Source: Sulfitobacter sp. DSM 110093
Lineage (GTDB): Bacteria > Pseudomonadota > Alphaproteobacteria > Rhodobacterales > Rhodobacteraceae
Length of the DNA: 64,000 bases
Reading direction: 5' to 3'
NCBI RefSeq assembly: GCF_022788715.1
Contig: NZ_CP085167.1
Coordinates: 1,981,001-2,045,000 of the forward strand
Shown: one piece after another, positions 8,666 to 17,176 of the stretch
How positions within the stretch are numbered: position 1 is the first letter of the stretch
Layout of the letters: each line of letters opens with the position of its first letter
Position numbers and translations under genes: made by a program
Notes under the pieces: model-generated
What the model saw: only the letters and a program-made list of their open reading frames with translations
Told to the model about the DNA's origin: nothing
Database searches by the model: none

Positions 8666-9345
8666 CCGCCCCAGATTACGGCACGGCTTTTGCCGCATGG
8701 CGTGGTGCAGCGGGGCAGGATTGGCAACGCTACACCCGGCACATCTTCGTCGAAGGACTGCGCGACGGCACGCTGCCGCAGGCAAGCTATCTGCATTACC
8801 TGCGGCAAGATTACGTCTTTCTGATCCACTTCGCCCGCGCTTGGGCATTGGCTGCGGCCAAGGCGGAAACGCTGGATGAGATGGCCACCGCCAGCGCCAC
8901 AGTGCATGCGCTGGTTCATGTGGAAATGCCGCTGCATGTAGAAACCTGTGCAGCCCACGGCATCGACCGCGTGACGCTTGAGGCCACGGCAGAAGCCCCC
9001 GGCAACCTCGCCTATACGCGCTATGTGCTAGAGGCAGGCTATTCTGGTGATTTCCTTGATCTCATGGCCGCCCTCGCGCCCTGTGTTTTAGGCTACGGCG
9101 AGATCGGTTTGCACCTCAAAGGCAGCACCGGCCCCTATGCCGATTGGTGCGCCGTCTATGGAGGGGAGGAATACCAAGCCTTGTGCCGTGATGTGGGGGC
9201 GCTGATCGATGGTGCGCTAGAACGGCGTCTGGGGCCGGATTGGCAATCCTTGCCGCGCGCGACGACGCTACAATCGCGGTTTGATACCGCAACACGGCTT
9301 GAGGTGGGGTTTTGGAACATGGCGCTTTCGCCCATTGGCGCATGA
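8662..9345 (+). CDS. tenA: Aminopyrimidine aminohydrolase / thiaminase II TenA
   Basis: Hydrolyses aminomethyl-HMP, a breakdown product of thiamin, to HMP. The 227-residue all-helical protein has LPQASYLHYLRQDYVFL, LVHVEMPLH, and LAPCVLGYGEIG, which carries the catalytic Cys of TenA_C enzymes. A conserved Glu follows in TRLEVGFWNMAL near the C-terminus. Start overlaps thiY by four bases and the stop overlaps thiZ. Encoded among ThiXYZ genes, it almost certainly acts on the imported pyrimidine. No YlmB-like deformylase, the usual partner for the formylated substrate, is present in the window. Confidence 0.93.
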   Translation: MTAPDYGTAFAAWRGAAGQDWQRYTRHIFVEGLRDGTLPQASYLHYLRQDYVFLIHFARAWALAAAKAETLDEMATASATVHALVHVEMPLHVETCAAHGIDRVTLEATAEAPGNLAYTRYVLEAGYSGDFLDLMAALAPCVLGYGEIGLHLKGSTGPYADWCAVYGGEEYQALCRDVGALIDGALERRLGPDWQSLPRATTLQSRFDTATRLEVGFWNMALSPIGA

Positions 9346-10079
9346 CCGCTCCTGCGATCCATCTTACGGGGGTTTTACAAGGTGCCAAAGCCACTTTGAT
9401 TGACCTCTTTGACATCACCTTGCCCGGCGGCGAATGGAGCGTGCTTCTTGGCCCCTCGGGCGTCGGGAAGACCTCGCTTTTGCGTCTGCTGGCCGGGTTG
9501 CCCTGTGCGGCACGGCTGCACGGGCAGATCACAGCAGAGGACGGCGCGTATCTTGCGCCGCGCGTGACGATGATGGCGCAGGACGATCAGCTGCTGCCTT
9601 GGGCTGGCGCCTTAGAGAATGTCACAATCGCCGCCCGCCTGCGCGGAGAACGCCCCGACCCTAAGCGCGCTGAGGCGCTTTTGACCGAGGTCGGACTGGG
9701 GTCAGAGGCTGATCGCAGACCTGCCGAACTCTCCGCCGGTCAACGCCAGCGCGTCGCCTTAGCCCGCACGCTCTATGAGGGGCGCGACATTGTCCTGCTG
9801 GATGAGCCCTTTTCTGCGCTCGATGTGGTGACCCGCCATCAAATGCAGGATTTGGCCGCCCGGCTGCTGGCGGGACGGACCGTTGTATTGATCACCCATG
9901 ACCCTGCCGAAGCCCTGCGGTTGGCCGATCACGCATGGATCGTGGCGCGCGGCGGGATTTCACCCTGCGCCCTACCTTCCGCGCCGCCCCCGCGCCGTAT
10001 TGATGCGCCCGATACCCTCGCAGCCCAAGCGGATTTGCTGCGCCGGATGGGCCTTACCTTTCCCGACAAAGCCGCCTGA
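9342..10079 (+). CDS. thiZ: ABC transporter ATP-binding protein ThiZ-like
   Basis: ATPase of the pyrimidine-precursor importer. The 245-residue protein has Walker A GPSGVGKTS near residue 40, Q-loop MMAQDDQLLPW, signature LSAGQRQRVALAR, Walker B DIVLLDEPFSALD and an H-switch VVLITHDPAEAL. The ATG at 9342 overlaps the tenA stop; a possible earlier ATG at 9312 inside tenA is less likely. Closest in style to the SsuB/TauB/ThiZ group, and the neighbours assign the substrate. Confidence 0.9.
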   Translation: MTAPAIHLTGVLQGAKATLIDLFDITLPGGEWSVLLGPSGVGKTSLLRLLAGLPCAARLHGQITAEDGAYLAPRVTMMAQDDQLLPWAGALENVTIAARLRGERPDPKRAEALLTEVGLGSEADRRPAELSAGQRQRVALARTLYEGRDIVLLDEPFSALDVVTRHQMQDLAARLLAGRTVVLITHDPAEALRLADHAWIVARGGISPCALPSAPPPRRIDAPDTLAAQADLLRRMGLTFPDKAA

Positions 10080-10831
10080 TGCCACTTACCGGACATAGAG
10101 TATGGCGCGGCGCGGTAAGCTTTGCGCTTGCGGTCGCAGTTTGGCAGTTGGTTGTCACCCTCAGCGGTGTGCCGCGTTTTATCTTGCCGGGGCCGTGGCT
10201 TGTGCTGCAAGCGCTTGGCGCGAATGCCACGCTGCTGTGGCAGAACGCCCTTTGGTCTGCGGGCAACCTCGCGCTTGGCCTTGGAGTGGGGGTTATTCTA
10301 GGGGTCGAAACGGCGCTATTGCTGACCCTATCCCGCCACGCACGCTGGCTGCTGCGCCCGATGCTGGTTGTGGCTCAAGCGGTGCCCGTCTTTGCCCTTG
10401 CGCCGGTCATTACGCTCTGGCTCGGCTACGGCATGCCGTCCAAAATCGTAACCATCGCCCTTGTTACCTATTTCCCCATCGCCTCATCTTTGTTCGACCG
10501 CCTGATGGCGCTTCCCCCCGGTCTTGGCGATCTATCACGCCTTGCCGGGGCCAGCCGTTGGCGCGAAACGCTGCTGCTACGCCTGCCCCACGCCGTGCCC
10601 GGTTTGATCTCTGGCCTGCGCCTTGCTGTGGTCTATGGACCGCTGGCGGTACTGATTGGTGAATGGGTCGGGTCATCACGCGGTCTGGGGCATCTCATGC
10701 TGATGGCAAATGGCCGCGGCCAGATGGCACTGATGTTTGCAGCACTAATGGTACTGGCGGCGCTGTCATTAATGTTGTGGGTGATCGTCGAAGCGCTGGC
10801 CCGCTGGGCGGCGCGGCGGTTCTATACCTAG
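10079..10831 (+). CDS. thiX: ABC transporter permease ThiX-like
   Basis: Inner-membrane permease partner of ThiY and ThiZ. The 250-residue product has about six hydrophobic segments and the EAA-type loop LSRLAGASRWRETLLLRLPHAVPGL (residues ~155-180) that contacts the ATPase. Its ATG shares one base with the thiZ stop. It is the last gene of the thi operon; 22 bases downstream lies the left attachment repeat of the tRNA-Ser element, so integration has replaced the original operon trailer. Confidence 0.9.
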   Translation: MPLTGHRVWRGAVSFALAVAVWQLVVTLSGVPRFILPGPWLVLQALGANATLLWQNALWSAGNLALGLGVGVILGVETALLLTLSRHARWLLRPMLVVAQAVPVFALAPVITLWLGYGMPSKIVTIALVTYFPIASSLFDRLMALPPGLGDLSRLAGASRWRETLLLRLPHAVPGLISGLRLAVVYGPLAVLIGEWVGSSRGLGHLMLMANGRGQMALMFAALMVLAALSLMLWVIVEALARWAARRFYT

Positions 10832-10853
10832 CTGGCTGCGATGAAGGGTATGG

Positions 10854-10871
10854 TGGCGGAGGAGGTGGGAT
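10854..10871 (+). repeat. Left attachment repeat (attL) of the tRNA-Ser element
   Basis: The 18 bases TGGCGGAGGAGGTGGGAT are identical to 18922-18939, the last 18 bases of the tRNA-Ser gene read on the plus strand (CCA, discriminator, acceptor strand and start of the T arm). Bases on both sides differ, so the repeat is exactly 18 bp. Confidence 0.88.
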
Positions 10872-10931
10872 GCTCCGCTCACGCCACGTAACAGACAGAA
10901 ACCATTGAACTTCATCACCTTACAGCCCCAT

Positions 10932-10954
10932 ACGTGTGTGGGAAACGTGTGTGG
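10932..10954 (+). repeat. Left arm-type repeat pair (candidate integrase binding site)
   Basis: Two copies of CGTGTGTGG spaced 13 bases apart. The 23-base unit recurs with 21 of 23 identities at 18836-18858, at the other end of the element and at a similar distance from its core repeat (about 60 bp here, 64 bp there). The second copy abuts the GGAG ribosome site of the integrase gene, suggesting the integrase may repress its own synthesis. Confidence 0.6.
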
Positions 10955-10962
10955 AGATACTT

Positions 10963-12252
10963 TTGCCTAGATACCTACAACAGCGAAGACGGCGGTGGTA
11001 CGCAGTTCTCGACATCCCAAAAACACTGCGACCACAGTTCGGAGACAAACCTCGCTTTGTCCAAAGCCTTGAGACCGAGAGCATCTCAGTGGCAGAGCGT
11101 CGGGTACTCTCTGTTGTTGCTAGCTGGAAAGTGCGTTTGGAAGCAGCTCGTACTGGCAAGCCGGAGCCTTCAGTTGATTTAGCACAGGTCGCACTTGATT
11201 GGAGGGAAGCCCTTGATGCAGCTCCCGATACCGACACGCGGGACAGATACGAATTGATCCTGTCAGACAAAGCGGACAAGGCTGAGGAAAAACGCGAAGG
11301 CGCGGGTGTTGAGCTATTTAAGGTAGCAACTAGACAGTGGCTTGAAACCGGAGAAATGGTGGAGGACTGGCTTCAAACTCTCGACAATGAGCCAAAGACC
11401 ATCGACATGAAGCGATCAGACCTCAAGCGTTTCAGTGAGCGCTTTCGCCTGACTTTGCATGTTGAAAGGAAAGCAGTTCAGCGCTGGGTGGATCACCTGC
11501 GTTCGCAAGAACACCTGAAACTTCCGACCATTCGTCGCATCATCTCAGCTTGCCGGGGGTACTGGAGTTACTTGCAGCGCCTCGATTATGTGCCTGATGA
11601 CGCAGAGCCGTTCCGCGACGTTGTCCCCCGCCCTGCCAAGAAGTCAAAACGAGATATCGCTGAAAGGCGCCAACCATTCTCAGACAGCGACGTAGTCAGA
11701 TTGCTTAACGCATCCGTCGCCCAGAAAGACGAAAATCTCGCTCGCTTGATCTGGTTTGGTATGTGGACAGGCTGCCGAATTGAGGAGCTGTGCGCCCTCA
11801 GGGTCACGGATGTCTCATTAGACCGGTTCCAAATTAACGACGCCAAATCCGAAGCTGGCTGGCGCGAAGTCCCGATCCATTCCACGCTTGCCCCAGCGCT
11901 TGAACGCATGTGCGCGGAAAGTACGGATGGCTATGTGCTGTCGGGTCTCACAGAGAACAAATACCAAGACAGATCGAACGCGGTCGGGAAGCGGTTCGGT
12001 CGCTTAAAGACGCGCCTCGGGTTTGGAAGTTCACACGTCTTCCACTCCATTAGGAAGACCGTAACCACGCAACTCGATGCGGCGGGAATACCAGAAGCAG
12101 TCAGCGCACGTATTGTAGGTCATGACATTCCGACGCTGACCTATGGGGTGTACTCAGGTGGCGCACCCTTTGAGGTGAAACGAGACGCCATAATGGTGCT
12201 GTCTTATCCTCTTCAGGAACTAGACCAGCCTGCTTCTTTTGGCAGCACCTGA
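10963..12252 (+). CDS. Tyrosine site-specific integrase of the tRNA-Ser element
   Basis: Catalyses integration and excision at tRNA-Ser. The 429-residue protein has an N-terminal arm-binding region (LPRYLQQRRRRWYAVLDIPK), a SAM-like core-binding domain around 135-220, and a catalytic domain with Arg in GMWTGCRIEELCALR, HSIRKT (H-x-x-R), GHD, and the nucleophile Tyr in LTYGVYSGG. A TTG start at 10963 is chosen because GGAG lies six bases before it and it begins at the family's conserved N-terminus. A GTG at 10936 or 10951 in frame is possible, but would overlap the repeated arm sites. Confidence 0.9.
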   Translation: MPRYLQQRRRRWYAVLDIPKTLRPQFGDKPRFVQSLETESISVAERRVLSVVASWKVRLEAARTGKPEPSVDLAQVALDWREALDAAPDTDTRDRYELILSDKADKAEEKREGAGVELFKVATRQWLETGEMVEDWLQTLDNEPKTIDMKRSDLKRFSERFRLTLHVERKAVQRWVDHLRSQEHLKLPTIRRIISACRGYWSYLQRLDYVPDDAEPFRDVVPRPAKKSKRDIAERRQPFSDSDVVRLLNASVAQKDENLARLIWFGMWTGCRIEELCALRVTDVSLDRFQINDAKSEAGWREVPIHSTLAPALERMCAESTDGYVLSGLTENKYQDRSNAVGKRFGRLKTRLGFGSSHVFHSIRKTVTTQLDAAGIPEAVSARIVGHDIPTLTYGVYSGGAPFEVKRDAIMVLSYPLQELDQPASFGST

Positions 12253-12266
12253 GCAAGGGGGAGGCC

Positions 12267-12902
12267 TCAGAGGCCCCACCTTACCAAGACAGCATCAGCG
12301 GCGGATGGGTCAGAGTTAATCCTAAGGACAGTCTGACGGCTGATGCCTGCTGCTTTTGCTACGGCACTGGTCCCTGCACCTTCTCTGCTCATAGTCAGCA
12401 CGGTCTGGAGGGTGCCTCGATCATAGCTCGGCTTCTTTCCTCGGTACTTTGCGGGGTCGCCTCTGTTAGCCTCAATTCCGGCCCGCTGAGCCTCCTTCGT
12501 TGCTTCCGCTTGGGCTTGAGCCGTCGCAGCCATGAAGGCTATCAGAGCGTCCCTCACAGCCTCCTGCATGGGGTCTGTAGTTGCTCCGTCGAAGGTAAGA
12601 CCATTGATTACAGTTCGGACAATTACGCCTTGGCGCATAAACGTCCTGATGGTGTCTGTGACATCTTGGTAGTTCCTCCCTAGGCGGTCTACCCAGCGCA
12701 CAACCAGCACATCACCCCGGCGCAATCGGTCAAACAGCCGCTTCCCCTGTGGACGTTCGGACAGCTTTGTCGCGACGCCAGAAACTCCCTCATCAGCAAT
12801 CACCTCATCAATCTCGAAACCTGCAGCCTCAGCTTGTGTCAGCTGGTGACTTACATCTTGATCCGAAGTGCTAACGCGGGCGTATAGAATGGTCTTAGAC
12901 AT
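12267..12902 (-). CDS. Serine resolvase/invertase
   Basis: Small serine recombinase of the resolvase/invertase class, 211 residues. The N-terminal catalytic domain starts ILYARVSTSDQDVSHQ (nucleophile Ser within ARVST) and continues with IADEGVSGVATKLSERPQG and DVLVVRWVDRLGRN. A C-terminal helix-turn-helix (SAVAKAAGISRQTVLRI, ~183-199) binds DNA. The ATG at 12902 follows AAGGTAAGC; the frame extends upstream without family similarity. It converges on the integrase gene with a 14-base gap. It could invert DNA, resolve multimers of the excised element, or be a remnant of a transposon; no partner site is proven. Confidence 0.88.
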   Translation of the reverse strand: MSKTILYARVSTSDQDVSHQLTQAEAAGFEIDEVIADEGVSGVATKLSERPQGKRLFDRLRRGDVLVVRWVDRLGRNYQDVTDTIRTFMRQGVIVRTVINGLTFDGATTDPMQEAVRDALIAFMAATAQAQAEATKEAQRAGIEANRGDPAKYRGKKPSYDRGTLQTVLTMSREGAGTSAVAKAAGISRQTVLRINSDPSAADAVLVRWGL

Positions 12903-12947
12903 GCTTACCTTATGTGTTCGTATGGGTGGTGTCCGTAGATAAGGGCG

Positions 12948-12976
12948 TCCGTTAATCAATGTCAACCTCAACGGAC
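12948..12976 (+). promoter_or_regulatory. Inverted repeat upstream of the resolvase gene
   Basis: GTCCGTT (12948-12954) faces AACGGAC (12970-12976), with further GTCCG copies at 12931 and TGTCCG near 13000. It lies 46 bases upstream of the resolvase start, where resolvases often bind and repress themselves. It is short and unproven. Confidence 0.3.
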
Positions 12977-13175
12977 ACCTTAAGCGCATCAAATTAACTG
13001 TCCGCACAGGTATACCCTTACAGAGAACCACGCCAAAAAATTGAAAAGGCGTGCGTGACAGTTTGAACGCCCAAGGGGGCAAACATCGCGGCCACGAAGT
13101 CTCTGGATTGCTCCTAAGTTCACAGAGCTGTATGAGCCAGAACAACCAATGCGTGAACTTCAGAGGTGAAGCCTT

Positions 13176-13568
13176 ATGGTAAAGAAGCTCTTGTTGATAT
13201 CCGCTTTAGCTGTCGCTGGCTATTTCGGGTACGACACCTACAAAATGTACAAGGGCGGTTACTTCAGTATGCCTGAGCTAGGACCCAACGATTTCTCTCT
13301 TTCATTCAAGAGCGGCTTTCGGGGTGTAATGCGAGACATTCCTGACCATCGTCCTGCGAGGCGTTATTTAGCATCTCAGGCAAGCGGTGTTCCTGAGTGG
13401 TTTCAGGAGACATGGTCGGAATGTAGGCGGCCTCTCGAAAAAGAGCAGACAGCTTTTGAACAACAATTGGATGTTGGACCCGGAGGACGACTAGAAGCCA
13501 TCTGCGAAATAGATGCTGGGGGTGATATCTTTGTTCGTGGGTGGTTCATCTCAGTGCCTAACCTTTGA
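13176..13568 (+). CDS. Small membrane-anchored protein of unknown function
   Basis: 130 residues starting MVKKLLLISALAVAGYFGY, a single N-terminal hydrophobic anchor or uncleaved signal. The soluble part has two cysteines (in WSECRRP and AICEID) and ends DIFVRGWFISVPNL. GAGGTGAAG precedes the ATG with good spacing. It is divergent from the resolvase with a 270-base gap. No family recognised. The reading frame, ribosome site and sensible anchor suggest it is real cargo of the element. Confidence 0.6.
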   Translation: MVKKLLLISALAVAGYFGYDTYKMYKGGYFSMPELGPNDFSLSFKSGFRGVMRDIPDHRPARRYLASQASGVPEWFQETWSECRRPLEKEQTAFEQQLDVGPGGRLEAICEIDAGGDIFVRGWFISVPNL

Positions 13569-13896
13569 GCATGTTAATCGCCATCTATGCGCGACGCTTG
13601 AACTTTAGTGTTTGATTAAAGTAAGCCGCGCGAGACATTGCCACGCTACGCCGGGCCTCTCCCCGTCCAACCTTGCCATAGAGCGCCCTTGGGGACCTTG
13701 GAGGAGTGAGTTGCGTTCGATGACGCGATCCTCATTACATTCCACTGCTGCCTCGCTCGCATCCGCCGAAGGTCTCTCCTGTGCCGCTGGTAGTCACGGC
13801 GCCCTCCCCACCCGAAGCAAGCCCATGGGGGAACGCCGCGATTGCCGCCGATATAGATAAGCCTCTAAGATTTTCGACCCACTATATGTTTGCACC
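13569..13896. other. 328-base gap, no convincing gene
   Basis: An open frame at 13612-13860 (+) exists but has no ribosome site, an atypical composition and no recognisable domain. No repeat or tRNA was seen. Possibly the decayed remnant of an earlier gene. Confidence 0.5.
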
Positions 13897-14664
13897 TTAG
13901 AATGGGGATTCTCCGTCTGCTAGGTCGTCAACCCTCCAGTAGTCGGCAAGCTCCTCGGTCCTGTGGCCCAACCTCTTTTCTAGCACGACGCGCAACGCAT
14001 CTAAGCAACGCTCACCTTCATACCCGATAATCTTACCGACCTGCGCGTCAATTGCATCCGCCCGAGCTTGCACCCACGCATCTGCGTCCCAATCCTTGTC
14101 GCTCTGCCCTCGGCCGCTCAGCATCTCCATAGCCTCTAGCCAAGTATTCGGTAGAGACTCACCAGCTGCAATCAACTCTTGTCGGGTGCGTCGCATCTTG
14201 GCCACCGTACCATCGCTTGCCAGCCGCAATGCCACGATCTCTTTCTTTGAGTAGACTGGGCCATTCGCATCGTGGAAGCAGTTAAGGTTCCAGACAGCGT
14301 TCATTCGCTCTTGCGAAGTCATTGGAAGTCGCGATTTGGCGTTCTCCTTAAGAGCAAGTTTGCGAGCCTCTTCTAGACTACACGTATAGACCATCGCAGG
14401 TACCTTTCCGCGCCAACCGAAACGCCTATACGCTTCAAGCCTATGATGTCCGTCGACTACGATCAGAGCCTGTGTCTCAGGGTGACGCCACACGGATATT
14501 GGGTCTAGCGGTTCACCGCGCCTTATATGAGACTTAAGTTCCTCCGCATGTGCTTCATTCAGGTCTTCATCACGGAACTGGAAAGTTCTTGTGTCAGTGC
14601 TGATGTCCGATAGCTTTACCTGAGTTGTTTTTTCCCTGGTAAGCCCTTGTTTTATCTTATTCAT
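13897..14664 (-). CDS. ParB/Srx-fold nuclease-like protein
   Basis: 255 residues with a ParB N-terminal-type domain. LSDISTDTRTFQFRDEDLNE precedes EELKSHIRRGEPLDPISVW and the catalytic-style VVDGHHRLEAYRRFGW (~70-86); the RL-LKENAKSRLPMTSQER segment resembles the following helical part. The GxHR-type motif (here DGHHRLEA) suggests nucleotide binding or nicking, as in ParB-like nucleases carried by mobile elements. There is no ParA beside it, so a classic partition pair is unlikely. The IS66 copy inserted 63 bases upstream of its start and may have cut off its promoter. Confidence 0.8.
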   Translation of the reverse strand: MNKIKQGLTREKTTQVKLSDISTDTRTFQFRDEDLNEAHAEELKSHIRRGEPLDPISVWRHPETQALIVVDGHHRLEAYRRFGWRGKVPAMVYTCSLEEARKLALKENAKSRLPMTSQERMNAVWNLNCFHDANGPVYSKKEIVALRLASDGTVAKMRRTRQELIAAGESLPNTWLEAMEMLSGRGQSDKDWDADAWVQARADAIDAQVGKIIGYEGERCLDALRVVLEKRLGHRTEELADYWRVDDLADGESPF

Positions 14665-14726
14665 TTAATCCGATCCCATGTCCATTGATTGATGAGACTG
14701 ACCTAGAAAGGCTATGCAGATTGCAC

Positions 14727-14734
14727 GGCCTATG
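14727..14734 (+). repeat. Left 8-bp target-site duplication of the IS66 copy
   Basis: GGCCTATG immediately precedes the left terminal inverted repeat and is identical to 17169-17176 after the right one. Eight bases is the length known for the IS66 family. Confidence 0.95.
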
Positions 14735-14819
14735 GTAAGCGATGTGCCGCCCCCACCTTCCTTGTGAGCCTCTGATCTGAGATTCAGCCCTGACGGATGG
14801 ATTATCAGGGAGTTTCTCC

Positions 14820-15215
14820 ATGGAGCGCTCAACGGAGTTTCTCAGTAACATTGATTTGGTTGTGGGCCCGCGTGGTCACCGCCGGTGGCCGGATGCGGTG
14901 AAGGCGCAAATTGTGGCCGAGACGCTGGTGGAGGGTGCCTCGGTGGACGCAGTTGCGCGGCGGTATGACATGCGGGCCAATCATTTGTCGGAATGGCGGC
15001 GCATGGCCCGGGAGGGCAAGCTGGTTCTGCCTGCTTTGGCTGAAGAACCGAGCTTTGCAGCGCTGATTGTGCGCGAGGATGTCGATGTGGCACCTGAACC
15101 TGCGCAGCTGTCGCCGTTGGATCTGATATGTGGTGCTGTCACCGTGCGATTGGATGCAAGAACATCAGCGGCGCGCATTGCCGAGATTGCTCGCGCCTTG
15201 AATGCGCCCTCATGA
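14820..15215 (+). CDS. tnpA: IS66 accessory protein TnpA
   Basis: 131-residue helix-turn-helix protein of IS66 elements (transposase-8-like), with [40 protein letters not shown] (HTH) and a C-terminal [19 protein letters not shown] segment. GGGAG precedes the ATG. Its TGA overlaps the tnpB ATG, so the two are coupled. Needed with TnpB for efficient IS66 transposition, though not itself the catalyst. Confidence 0.93.
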   Translation: MERSTEFLSNIDLVVGPRGHRRWPDAVKAQIVAETLVEGASVDAVARRYDMRANHLSEWRRMAREGKLVLPALAEEPSFAALIVREDVDVAPEPAQLSPLDLICGAVTVRLDARTSAARIAEIARALNAPS

Positions 15216-15565
15216 TGTTCCCTTCAAACCGGGTGCGGATCGTTGTGGCGACCAAGCCGGTAGACTTCCGCAAAGGTCATGACGGTCTGGCAGCGCTTGT
15301 CAAAAACGAGTTACGCAAAGACCCCTTTACGGGGACCGTATTTGTGTTCCGCTCGAAACGGGCAGATCGGCTGAAGCTGTTGTATTGGGACGGCACCGGG
15401 CTGGTCATGGCTTACAAGAGGCTGGAGGAGCATATCTTCACCTGGCCTGCCATCAAAGATGGCTTGATGGCGCTGAACCACGCCCAGTTTGAAGCGCTAT
15501 TCTCAGGATTGGACTGGCGGAAAGTAAGGGCTTTGTCCGCGCGTCCGCCGACTGCGGCAGAATGA
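15212..15565 (+). CDS. tnpB: IS66 accessory protein TnpB (ORF2)
   Basis: 117 residues with the hallmark [20 protein letters not shown] and [20 protein letters not shown] of the IS66 Orf2 family. Starts at the ATG overlapping the tnpA stop. The longer frame reaching back to 15128 lies inside tnpA and is not used. The protein's biochemical role is unresolved in the family; it is conserved and required for transposition. Confidence 0.95.
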   Translation: MMFPSNRVRIVVATKPVDFRKGHDGLAALVKNELRKDPFTGTVFVFRSKRADRLKLLYWDGTGLVMAYKRLEEHIFTWPAIKDGLMALNHAQFEALFSGLDWRKVRALSARPPTAAE

Positions 15566-15619
15566 ATCAGGCCGTCTTTTGCAGAGGTATTGAGGTGCAG
15601 GAAATGGTAGTCATTCCCC

Positions 15620-17146
15620 ATGTCAAAACCTGCCGATCTCCCTAATGATATTGAGGCCCTGAAGGCGCTGCTTGCCGCCTCAGAGGACCGCAATCTGCGC
15701 AAGCAGGATCGTATCGATCAGTTGGAGAAACTGGTTGCTGACTTCAAGCGTGCGCTGTTTGGCGCACGCTCTGAGAAGGCCGATCCCGAGCAGTTTGAGC
15801 TGGCGCTGGAAGACATCGAAACGGCGATGGCGGCGGTCCACGCTGAAGATGACGCGGTGGATCCACCTGCATCGCGCCCGACAAAACCGCGCAATACCAA
15901 CCGTGGCTCATTCCCCAAACATTTACTGCGTATTGAAGAAGTGATTACGCCCGATAGCATGACCTGCGGCTGCGGTGCTGAACGCCATATGATTGGTGAG
16001 GATACGTCTGAACGATTGGACATCATCCCCGCCCAGTTCCGTGTGATCGTTACCCGCCGCCCAAAGTATGCATGTCGGTCCTGCACCAATGGGGTTGTTC
16101 AGGCACCCGCACCCGCCCGGCTTATCCCTGGTGGTATGCCGACAGAGGCAACGGTGGCGCATGTTGTTGTCAGCAAATACGCGGATCACTTGCCGTTGTA
16201 TCGCCAAGCACAGATTTACAGCCGCCAAGGCATCGATCTGGATCGCTCCACCCTTGCAGGATGGGTCGGCAAGGCAGCCTATGAACTCCGTCCTGTCTTC
16301 GATGCGTTAATGGCTGATCTGAAAAGCTCAACCAAATTGTTCATGGATGAAACAAGAGCACCAGTGCTTGATCCTGGCAAACGTAAAACCAAAACTGGTT
16401 ACTTCTGGGCACTGGCCCGCGATGACAGGGCTTGGTGTGGAGCGGCTCCACCGGGCGTTGCCTTTACATATGCGCCCGGGCGTTCCGGCCAATATGCAGA
16501 TGACATTTTGAAAGGCTTCTCTGGCATCCTCCAAGTGGACGGATATGCCGGGTATAACCGCTTACTCAAACGCGCCGATGACAATGTCGTCTTGGCCTAC
16601 TGCTGGGCCCACGCACGTCGCAAACTGCACGAAGTTGCACAATCTGGCACTGCCCCCATCGCCGAAGACGGGCTGAAACAGATCGCTGCGCTCTACCTGA
16701 TCGAAAAGGATATCCGGGGTCTGGCACCCGAGGTGCGATTGGCAGCACGGCAAGACCAATCGGCACCGTTGATCGTCGCGTTTGAGGAGTGGCTCACGAC
16801 CAACCGCGCGCGGCTGTCTGCTAAAGCCCCTTTGGGTGAAGCGCTCAAATACATCGCAAAATACTGGGACGGGCTGTGCCTGTTTTTGACCGACGGCCGC
16901 ATCGAAATGGACAGCAACGCAGTGGAGCGCACGATCCGTCCCATAGCTCTGAACCGCAAAAACGCACTCTTCGCTGGCCACGACGACGGGGCCACAAACT
17001 GGGGCGTCATCGCTTCCTTGATCGAGACCTGCAAATTGAACAGTGTCGATCCGCATGCCTATCTGACAGATACGGTCACTGCCATCGTCGCAGGCCACAA
17101 ACAAAGCCAGATCAACGATCTGCTACCATGGAATTACGCTAAATAG
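15620..17146 (+). CDS. tnpC: IS66 DDE transposase TnpC
   Basis: 508-residue transposase. Residues ~1-60 form a leucine-zipper-like coiled coil (ALKALLAASEDRNLRKQDRI). A zinc-finger region follows with CGCGAE and YACRSC. The DDE catalytic domain runs ~180-470, with LFMDETRAPVLDPG, QVDGYAGYNRLL, and the final Glu region in RIEMDSNAVERTIRPIAL. A short C-terminal IS66 domain completes it. Its stop codon lies within the right inverted repeat. No frameshift is seen, so it appears functional. Confidence 0.95.
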   Translation: MSKPADLPNDIEALKALLAASEDRNLRKQDRIDQLEKLVADFKRALFGARSEKADPEQFELALEDIETAMAAVHAEDDAVDPPASRPTKPRNTNRGSFPKHLLRIEEVITPDSMTCGCGAERHMIGEDTSERLDIIPAQFRVIVTRRPKYACRSCTNGVVQAPAPARLIPGGMPTEATVAHVVVSKYADHLPLYRQAQIYSRQGIDLDRSTLAGWVGKAAYELRPVFDALMADLKSSTKLFMDETRAPVLDPGKRKTKTGYFWALARDDRAWCGAAPPGVAFTYAPGRSGQYADDILKGFSGILQVDGYAGYNRLLKRADDNVVLAYCWAHARRKLHEVAQSGTAPIAEDGLKQIAALYLIEKDIRGLAPEVRLAARQDQSAPLIVAFEEWLTTNRARLSAKAPLGEALKYIAKYWDGLCLFLTDGRIEMDSNAVERTIRPIALNRKNALFAGHDDGATNWGVIASLIETCKLNSVDPHAYLTDTVTAIVAGHKQSQINDLLPWNYAK

Positions 17147-17168
17147 GTGGGATCGGCGCACCGCTTAC

Positions 17169-17176
17169 GGCCTATG
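17169..17176 (+). repeat. Right 8-bp target-site duplication of the IS66 copy
   Basis: GGCCTATG, identical to 14727-14734, directly follows the right inverted repeat. Confidence 0.95.

Larger units (their letters stand above)
14735..17168 (+). mobile_element. IS66-family insertion sequence, complete (2434 bp)
   Basis: Terminal inverted repeats of 24 bases (14735-14758 and 17145-17168), beginning GTAAGCG as in the family, match at 20 of 24 positions. They enclose tnpA, tnpB and tnpC in the standard order. A perfect 8-bp duplication flanks it and all three frames are intact, so the insertion looks recent and potentially active. A small hairpin (CCCTGA at 14788 with TCAGGG at 14805) sits just before tnpA. 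Confidence 0.96.

Noticed and set aside
13612..13860. 82-codon frame between the small anchored protein and the ParB-like gene
   Set aside because: No ribosome site, unusual composition and no domain.
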